A stretch of DNA of 53,951 nt from the NCBI GenBank assembly GCA_000434735.1, contig FR881271.1, forward strand, positions 22,057-76,007. Reading direction: 5' to 3'. The DNA is from Bacteroides sp. CAG:530. Lineage in GTDB: Bacteria > Bacteroidota > Bacteroidia > Bacteroidales > Bacteroidaceae. A program made the translations under genes and the position numbers. This document shows positions 49,750-53,951 of this stretch, in pieces; positions within the stretch are counted from its first letter, which is position 1, and each line of letters opens with the position of its first letter. Under the pieces are notes generated by a model that saw only the letters and a program-made list of their open reading frames with translations, had not been told where the DNA came from and did not search any database.

Positions 49750-51423
49750 TTATTTACCTTTGCTATACACTCTTTCAATAAGTACTCCGGTGCTGTCGGG
49801 AGTGCGTCCGCCTAGCAGGTGAAGGTAAGAAACTCCGTGCTCGGTGCGGTTATTGCATTTAATGGTGTGTAGTTTCTTTTTATCTACCCATACTGTAGCG
49901 TTTTTGTTTTCTTCCCACTTCACCACTACATCATGCCAGCGATTATCTTTTATCCCTAAATCTTTTCGGCTGATGGAAACGACGTACAATCCTTCGGCTG
50001 CAGAAACGCTGTCTGTGGGGTTAAACCAACGGTCGTTAAGTATCAGACGGATAGGTTTGGAGTCTTTCTGCAAATTGATGCGCACGCCAACTTCGCCGTT
50101 TCGTGTGGCAGGGAAGTTCCATAAAGCTCCATCTGTATCATCTAATAGCGAATCGTTGGGAGCATATCCTATGCGCATAACTTTGCGTTGCGGATTATCT
50201 GGATGGCTTATCAATAGAGGAGCTTCCTGACGGTTGTAACAGCAGTGCCCCACGATACCTTTATAATAACGGAATGCCGACCAATTAGTCAATCCTTCGC
50301 TGAAGTCGCACGCTCTTTCTTTCTCGTAGAGCCACTTCACATCAAAAAGAAGCAACTTGCGGCATAGCTTGTGTTGTCCGGCAGAAACGAGTACCTTGCC
50401 CGGAGCAACTTCTACCGCCTGCACCTGATGCACGCTTTTATCTTCGCCCGGACGCGTAGTGCCAAAATTGCTTGAGTTTCGCTCATCATTAAGCAACAGC
50501 TCGCGGAAACCTGTCCATGTCTTTCCGTCGTCTTCTGAGATAGCTACATGCAGAGCATCGCGATTTGTAAACACATCATCCCACACACCGTTGGCTGTAG
50601 GCAGTTCGGGTAGGGGCGTAGTGTTGCACCAGAAGAACAGCAGTCTGCCGTCGGTTAGTCTGTGCAATGTAGGCATGGTGATTGTTCCATAGAAAGGCGA
50701 AGGAGTAGCTTCGCTCCAAGTCTCACCTCCATCCGAAGAGAACGATTGATAATGCTTATCTTGCGCAGTACGCATTATCATCCATAGCCGTCCGTCGTTA
50801 AGCTCTACGATGGTAGGCTCTACAGCGCCATGATTCCATCTTACCCCCTGATGAAATCCACCCTTTACATGAGGAGGTGCCGTAACTTTGCTGGAGGCTT
50901 TCCATGTGCGTCCGTCATCGTCGGAATAATAAACAAAAGAACCGCTGCGGTCGATACGGTGAGCGCCCGAGATAATGCGCTTACCATTACGAATAAAGAT
51001 AGGTGGCTTATTCATAATGCCCGCTTCGTTATCTATAACCGTGATGGTACGTCCGCCATTCAGTCCACCTTCGGTGCGCATGGCATATACCTTATTATTT
51101 ACGCAGAACAGACGGATGTATTCTCCGCTTACGGGCGAGCATTGATCGGCGTAAGTCAACTCATACGGCAGATATACCTTCTTCCAGGTAAATCCGTTGT
51201 CGCGGCTCGATAGGTAAAGCGGTTTGTTTTCTTCCGGGTGAGCACCATAATTATAATGTCTTATTTCTCCGTCGCTCATGCGCGACAAGCCTATGAAAGC
51301 ATCGGAAGGAGCAACGCCTGTAATGCGGGGAGCCGACAGACTATCCAAATTATTTTGGGCAGCGGCAGGCAGTTGCAATGACAGAACGCCGGCCATGCTT
51401 ATGTAGAATAAGTATTTGTTCAT
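49750..51423 (-). CDS. BNR-repeat sialidase-like secreted protein
   Basis: A 557-aa protein with signal peptide (LPAAAQ). At least four Asp-box-like repeats are seen: SRDNGFTWK, SDDDGRTWK, SSDGGETWSEA and SEDDGKTWTG, as in the six-bladed sialidase propeller. There is no FRIP/YRIP motif near the N terminus, so it may not be a true exo-alpha-sialidase; the closest match in feel is the BNR_2 group of PULs. The C-terminal ~150 residues look like a LamG/CBM fold (GVRINLQKDSKPIRLILNDRW; NATVWVDKKKLHTIKC). Convergent with GH20, a likely partner in host glycan use. Confidence 0.8.
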   Translation of the reverse strand: MNKYLFYISMAGVLSLQLPAAAQNNLDSLSAPRITGVAPSDAFIGLSRMSDGEIRHYNYGAHPEENKPLYLSSRDNGFTWKKVYLPYELTYADQCSPVSGEYIRLFCVNNKVYAMRTEGGLNGGRTITVIDNEAGIMNKPPIFIRNGKRIISGAHRIDRSGSFVYYSDDDGRTWKASSKVTAPPHVKGGFHQGVRWNHGAVEPTIVELNDGRLWMIMRTAQDKHYQSFSSDGGETWSEATPSPFYGTITMPTLHRLTDGRLLFFWCNTTPLPELPTANGVWDDVFTNRDALHVAISEDDGKTWTGFRELLLNDERNSSNFGTTRPGEDKSVHQVQAVEVAPGKVLVSAGQHKLCRKLLLFDVKWLYEKERACDFSEGLTNWSAFRYYKGIVGHCCYNRQEAPLLISHPDNPQRKVMRIGYAPNDSLLDDTDGALWNFPATRNGEVGVRINLQKDSKPIRLILNDRWFNPTDSVSAAEGLYVVSISRKDLGIKDNRWHDVVVKWEENKNATVWVDKKKLHTIKCNNRTEHGVSYLHLLGGRTPDSTGVLIERVYSKGK

Positions 51424-51440
51424 AGAATTATTATCGATTG

Positions 51441-51761
51441 TTATTTTTTAAAATTATTGTAAAGGAATTCGTATATAAGATGTCTGATTGCCGCCTTAGG
51501 ATGATGCCATATCATGCGAGGTCCGGCATAGCGCATAGCTTGACATATCCGTTCACGCATCGCCGGCTTATAACAATGGATGGGGCATTTCTTGCAAGTA
51601 GGCTTTCTCTCACCGAACTTGCAGTGCTCCAGTCTGGCATACGCATAATCCAATAAAGCCGAGCAGTCATCGCAAAGTCCTGCATAACAATGTTTCTTGC
51701 CATGGCAGTAAATCTTTATCATCTGAAAAATTGTATCTTTCTCTTGTTCTATGCGTGTCAT
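51441..51761 (-). CDS. YgbA-type (nitrous oxide-stimulated promoter family) Cys-rich protein
   Basis: A 106-aa protein matching the YgbA_NO family: MIKIYCHGKKHCYAGLCDDCSALLDYA, CKFGERKPTCKKCPIHCYKP and MRERICQAMRYAGPRMIWHHP are the family blocks. Cys pairs suggest bound metal or an Fe-S cluster. The family responds to nitric oxide stress in other bacteria. It is 17 bp upstream of the sialidase-like gene (also minus) and may be cotranscribed with it. Confidence 0.88.
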   Translation of the reverse strand: MTRIEQEKDTIFQMIKIYCHGKKHCYAGLCDDCSALLDYAYARLEHCKFGERKPTCKKCPIHCYKPAMRERICQAMRYAGPRMIWHHPKAAIRHLIYEFLYNNFKK

Positions 51762-51865
51762 TACATTTGTTTCTTTTCTATTTCGTAAAGATATAAAATA
51801 TACCGATAAACTATGGAATTCTGTCGTTTTTTAATGAATATTCGCAAGTTGTCGGTTTAATTCAT

Positions 51866-51873
51866 TAGCTTTG
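51866..51873 (+). promoter_or_regulatory. Bacteroidetes -7 element before the phosphodiester glycosidase
   Basis: TAGCTTTG matches TAnnTTTG, about 53 bases before the ATG at 51927. Confidence 0.5.
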
Positions 51874-51926
51874 TAATCAGTTGAGAAAGCACTTATAAAC
51901 CTAATACAATAATAAGTTTGTTTACT

Positions 51927-52781
51927 ATGAAGAGATACTTCGCTATACTTGCATTTGCCCTTTGCTGCGTAGGTATATTGAAAGGACAAACCACAGCAGA
52001 TTCTTTGACAATAGTTTCCGCAAAGTGGGAGGTGACACATTCTCAAAAGGGAATAGTGTGCAAAAGCGTGTCTTTACCTATGCTTTATAATTGCCCGCAA
52101 GTAATTAATATGATAGAAATTGATCCTGGCAAAGGAATGAAAGCAAGAGTCGGCATATCTGAAGGAATGAAAAGGACAAGCTTTATAGCCGCTGAACATC
52201 ACGCACTTGCTGCCATTAACGGTTCTTATTTTAATATGAAGCAAGGTAATTCTGTCTGCTTTCTGAAAAGGGATGGACTTGTGATTGACACTACTACAAT
52301 AGGCGAATTTAATCTGCGTGTTACGGGAGCTATCTATGAACGAAAAGGAAAGCTGAAGTTGATTCCGTGGAGCAGAGAAATTGAGAAAAAATATAAACGT
52401 AAACGTGGAACGGTGTTGGCGTCAGGGCCGTTGTTGTTAGAGAACGGCAAGGCGTGCGACTGGAGCCGATGCGAAGAGAATTTCATCCAAACCAAGCATC
52501 CACGCAGTGCTGTCTGCACTACTAAGGACGGAAAGATTCTGTTGATAACGGTAAACGGACGTTTCCACGGTCGTGCCGAAGGGATAAATATCCCCGAGTT
52601 AGCACATCTGCTTAGAATATTAGGCGGAAAGAACGCACTGAATCTCGATGGCGGTGGCTCTACAACATTATGGTTATCGGGAGCACCGGATAACGGCATC
52701 GTAAATTACCCTTGCGACAACAGAAGTTTCGATCATGCCGGAGAACGCCGAGTGCCGAATATCGTTTATATTTATAAGTAA
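51927..52781 (+). CDS. Phosphodiester glycosidase family protein (NAGPA-like)
   Basis: A 284-aa secreted protein (signal peptide to about LKGQ). LAAINGSYFNMKQGNSV, KHPRSAVCTTKDGKILLITVNGR, and the C-terminal LNLDGGGSTTLWL are the conserved blocks of the family (PF09992, related to the human N-acetylglucosamine-1-phosphodiester uncovering enzyme and bacterial homologs). It probably cleaves sugar phosphodiesters in the envelope. ATG at 51927 chosen; an in-frame TTG 9 bp upstream is unlikely. Only 5 bp from the end of the convergent helicase gene. Confidence 0.85.
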   Translation: MKRYFAILAFALCCVGILKGQTTADSLTIVSAKWEVTHSQKGIVCKSVSLPMLYNCPQVINMIEIDPGKGMKARVGISEGMKRTSFIAAEHHALAAINGSYFNMKQGNSVCFLKRDGLVIDTTTIGEFNLRVTGAIYERKGKLKLIPWSREIEKKYKRKRGTVLASGPLLLENGKACDWSRCEENFIQTKHPRSAVCTTKDGKILLITVNGRFHGRAEGINIPELAHLLRILGGKNALNLDGGGSTTLWLSGAPDNGIVNYPCDNRSFDHAGERRVPNIVYIYK

Positions 52782-52786
52782 TCTTA

Positions 52787-53951
52787 TCACTTGTTGGTCA
52801 TTTCCTGGTCTGATTCTGCCGCCATCAACGCCTGCTCTTCGGACATTGCGTAAGTCTTGCCAATGTGAGGCATCGGAGCTGTTGACGCATCTATCTCTCC
52901 ACGCAACCGCTCTTTAAGCTTTGTGTTTCTTTTAGTCACCGTCAAGTTACGTATGGCATAGGCGAGGGCTTTAGGCTGACCTATGAGCACGCATATCTTC
53001 TTGGCTCTTGTTATGCCCGTATATATAAGGTTTCGCTGAAGCATCACAAAGTGAGTCATCAGTATCGGAATTACAACGATGGGGTATTCCGAACCTTGCG
53101 CCTTATGTATGGTGGTGGCATAAGCCAATGTTACCTCATCGAGTTCCGATGCTTCGTATTCTACCAGATTATCGTCGAAGCGAACGAATAGCGTGCGGTC
53201 TTCCATGCTTACCTGCTCTACTATACCTATGTCACCATTAAACACATTCTTGTCGTAATTATTTCTCACCTGCATTACGCGATCGCCCAACTTATAAGTC
53301 GTTCCGCCACGGCTGATTCCAAGTTTCGACGTGTTAAGTGCTTGCTGCAGCATCATATTCAGATTAGTGGCTCCTACCATGCTTCGCTGCATAGGCGTAA
53401 GCACCTGAATGTTATTCAGCGGTTGGTTATAAGCCTTGGGTAGACGATGCTTTACGAGCTTCACTATTTCTTCTGCCACTTGCTCCGGCTCTTCGTTCTT
53501 TATAAAGAAGAAATCAGTCTGCTTACCGTTGCTCGTATCAGGATAACGACCTTGATTGATGGCGTGGGCACTCATCACTATTCGGCTCGATTGCGCCTGA
53601 CGGAAGATGCGAGTCAGACGGACTACCGGTATCTTCTCCGAGTCGATAATGTCGCGCAGCACATTGCCGGCACCTACGCTCGGCAACTGGTCGATATCGC
53701 CCACCAACACCAAGCGCATGTTTTCAGGAATAGCCTTCATCAGATTATACATCAAGATTATATCTATCATAGAGCACTCGTCTACAATCAGCGCATCACC
53801 CTCCAGCGGATTCTCGTCATTACGCTTGTAGCCGTCTTGCGGATTAAATTCCAGCAGTCGGTGAATGGTCTTTGCCTCCATGCCAGTAGCCTCGCTCATA
53901 CGTTTAGATGCACGCCCCGTAGGAGCGGCAAGCAGAATTCGCATTCCTGCC
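52787..53951 (-). CDS. RecD-like SF1 DNA helicase, partial (N terminus beyond window)
   Basis: The minus frame enters from the right edge: AGMRILLAAPTGRASKRMSEAT (motif Ia), ALIVDECSMID (Walker B/II), LVLVGDIDQLPSVGAGNVLRD (III), then VVRLTRIFRQA (IV), VTLAYATTIHKAQGSEYPIVVIP (V) and NLIYTGITRAKKICVLIG (VI), so the two RecA-like lobes are seen from motif Ia onward. Only the Walker A loop and N-terminal domain are missing. It resembles RecD2/ExeM-type ATP-dependent helicases that act in DNA repair with no RecBC partner. Stop followed by 5 bp before the convergent gene. Confidence 0.92.
   Translation of the reverse strand, partial: AGMRILLAAPTGRASKRMSEATGMEAKTIHRLLEFNPQDGYKRNDENPLEGDALIVDECSMIDIILMYNLMKAIPENMRLVLVGDIDQLPSVGAGNVLRDIIDSEKIPVVRLTRIFRQAQSSRIVMSAHAINQGRYPDTSNGKQTDFFFIKNEEPEQVAEEIVKLVKHRLPKAYNQPLNNIQVLTPMQRSMVGATNLNMMLQQALNTSKLGISRGGTTYKLGDRVMQVRNNYDKNVFNGDIGIVEQVSMEDRTLFVRFDDNLVEYEASELDEVTLAYATTIHKAQGSEYPIVVIPILMTHFVMLQRNLIYTGITRAKKICVLIGQPKALAYAIRNLTVTKRNTKLKERLRGEIDASTAPMPHIGKTYAMSEEQALMAAESDQEMTNK

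Overview
The window is chromosomal DNA of a Bacteroidales bacterium (Bacteroides/Phocaeicola/Prevotella type). The evidence is several start sites preceded by the Bacteroidetes -7 promoter element TAnnTTTG, two fimbrillin-like lipoproteins and a fimbrillin-like fusion, BspA-type leucine-rich repeats, many SPII lipoproteins, a GH20 hexosaminidase, and separate small pabB and pabC genes. I see no rRNA, tRNA, transposase or CRISPR array. The species cannot be fixed from sequence reading alone.

Layout. 1-5716: a partial PafA-type alkaline phosphatase (-), a secreted glycerophosphodiester phosphodiesterase (+), then a minus-strand run of seven genes led by a DEDDh exonuclease; its yccF gene is broken by a 31-bp tandem duplication. 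6069-11344: a compact plus-strand accessory operon with a PD-(D/E)XK-type protein, four small proteins (68, 104, 52 and 80 aa), a lipoprotein, a pyroglutamyl-peptidase-like C15 peptidase and a voltage-sensor ion channel with an odd pore signature. This is the best candidate for an undescribed (possibly conflict or defence) system. 11543-17660: secreted and lipoprotein genes (one a frameshifted Fn3-LRR gene) converging on a Hanks-type kinase and its partner gene. 17661-22037: an acetyltransferase remnant, pabB-pabC, and a large coiled-coil protein. 22257-23759: TrkH.

23934-35951: a nine-gene operon with two histidine kinases (the second degenerate), a lipoprotein, a HEAT-like membrane protein, a processive GT2 synthase, a TPR plus outer-membrane beta-barrel protein, a DUF4838 lipoprotein, a DUF1573 lipoprotein and a stand-alone receiver. 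It looks like a signal-controlled exopolysaccharide synthesis and export machine, similar in layout to pgaABCD but with different accessory parts. 36023-37309: a His-rich CobW GTPase. 37528-42806: an operon encoding a fimbrillin-LRR-M64 metallopeptidase fusion and two fimbrillin-like lipoproteins, bracketed by related direct repeats and hairpins. 43011-46991: two accessory ATPase genes around an SBF-like transporter. 47361-53951: GH20 hexosaminidase, BNR sialidase-like protein, YgbA-type protein, phosphodiester glycosidase and the C-terminal part of a RecD-like helicase.

Between genes there are two kinds of unexplained structure. One is a dispersed element present three times (2282-2395, 17878-18010, 45640-45782), made of a hairpin, tandem ~22-bp units and a conserved tail. 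The other is a triple palindrome at 47040-47145.
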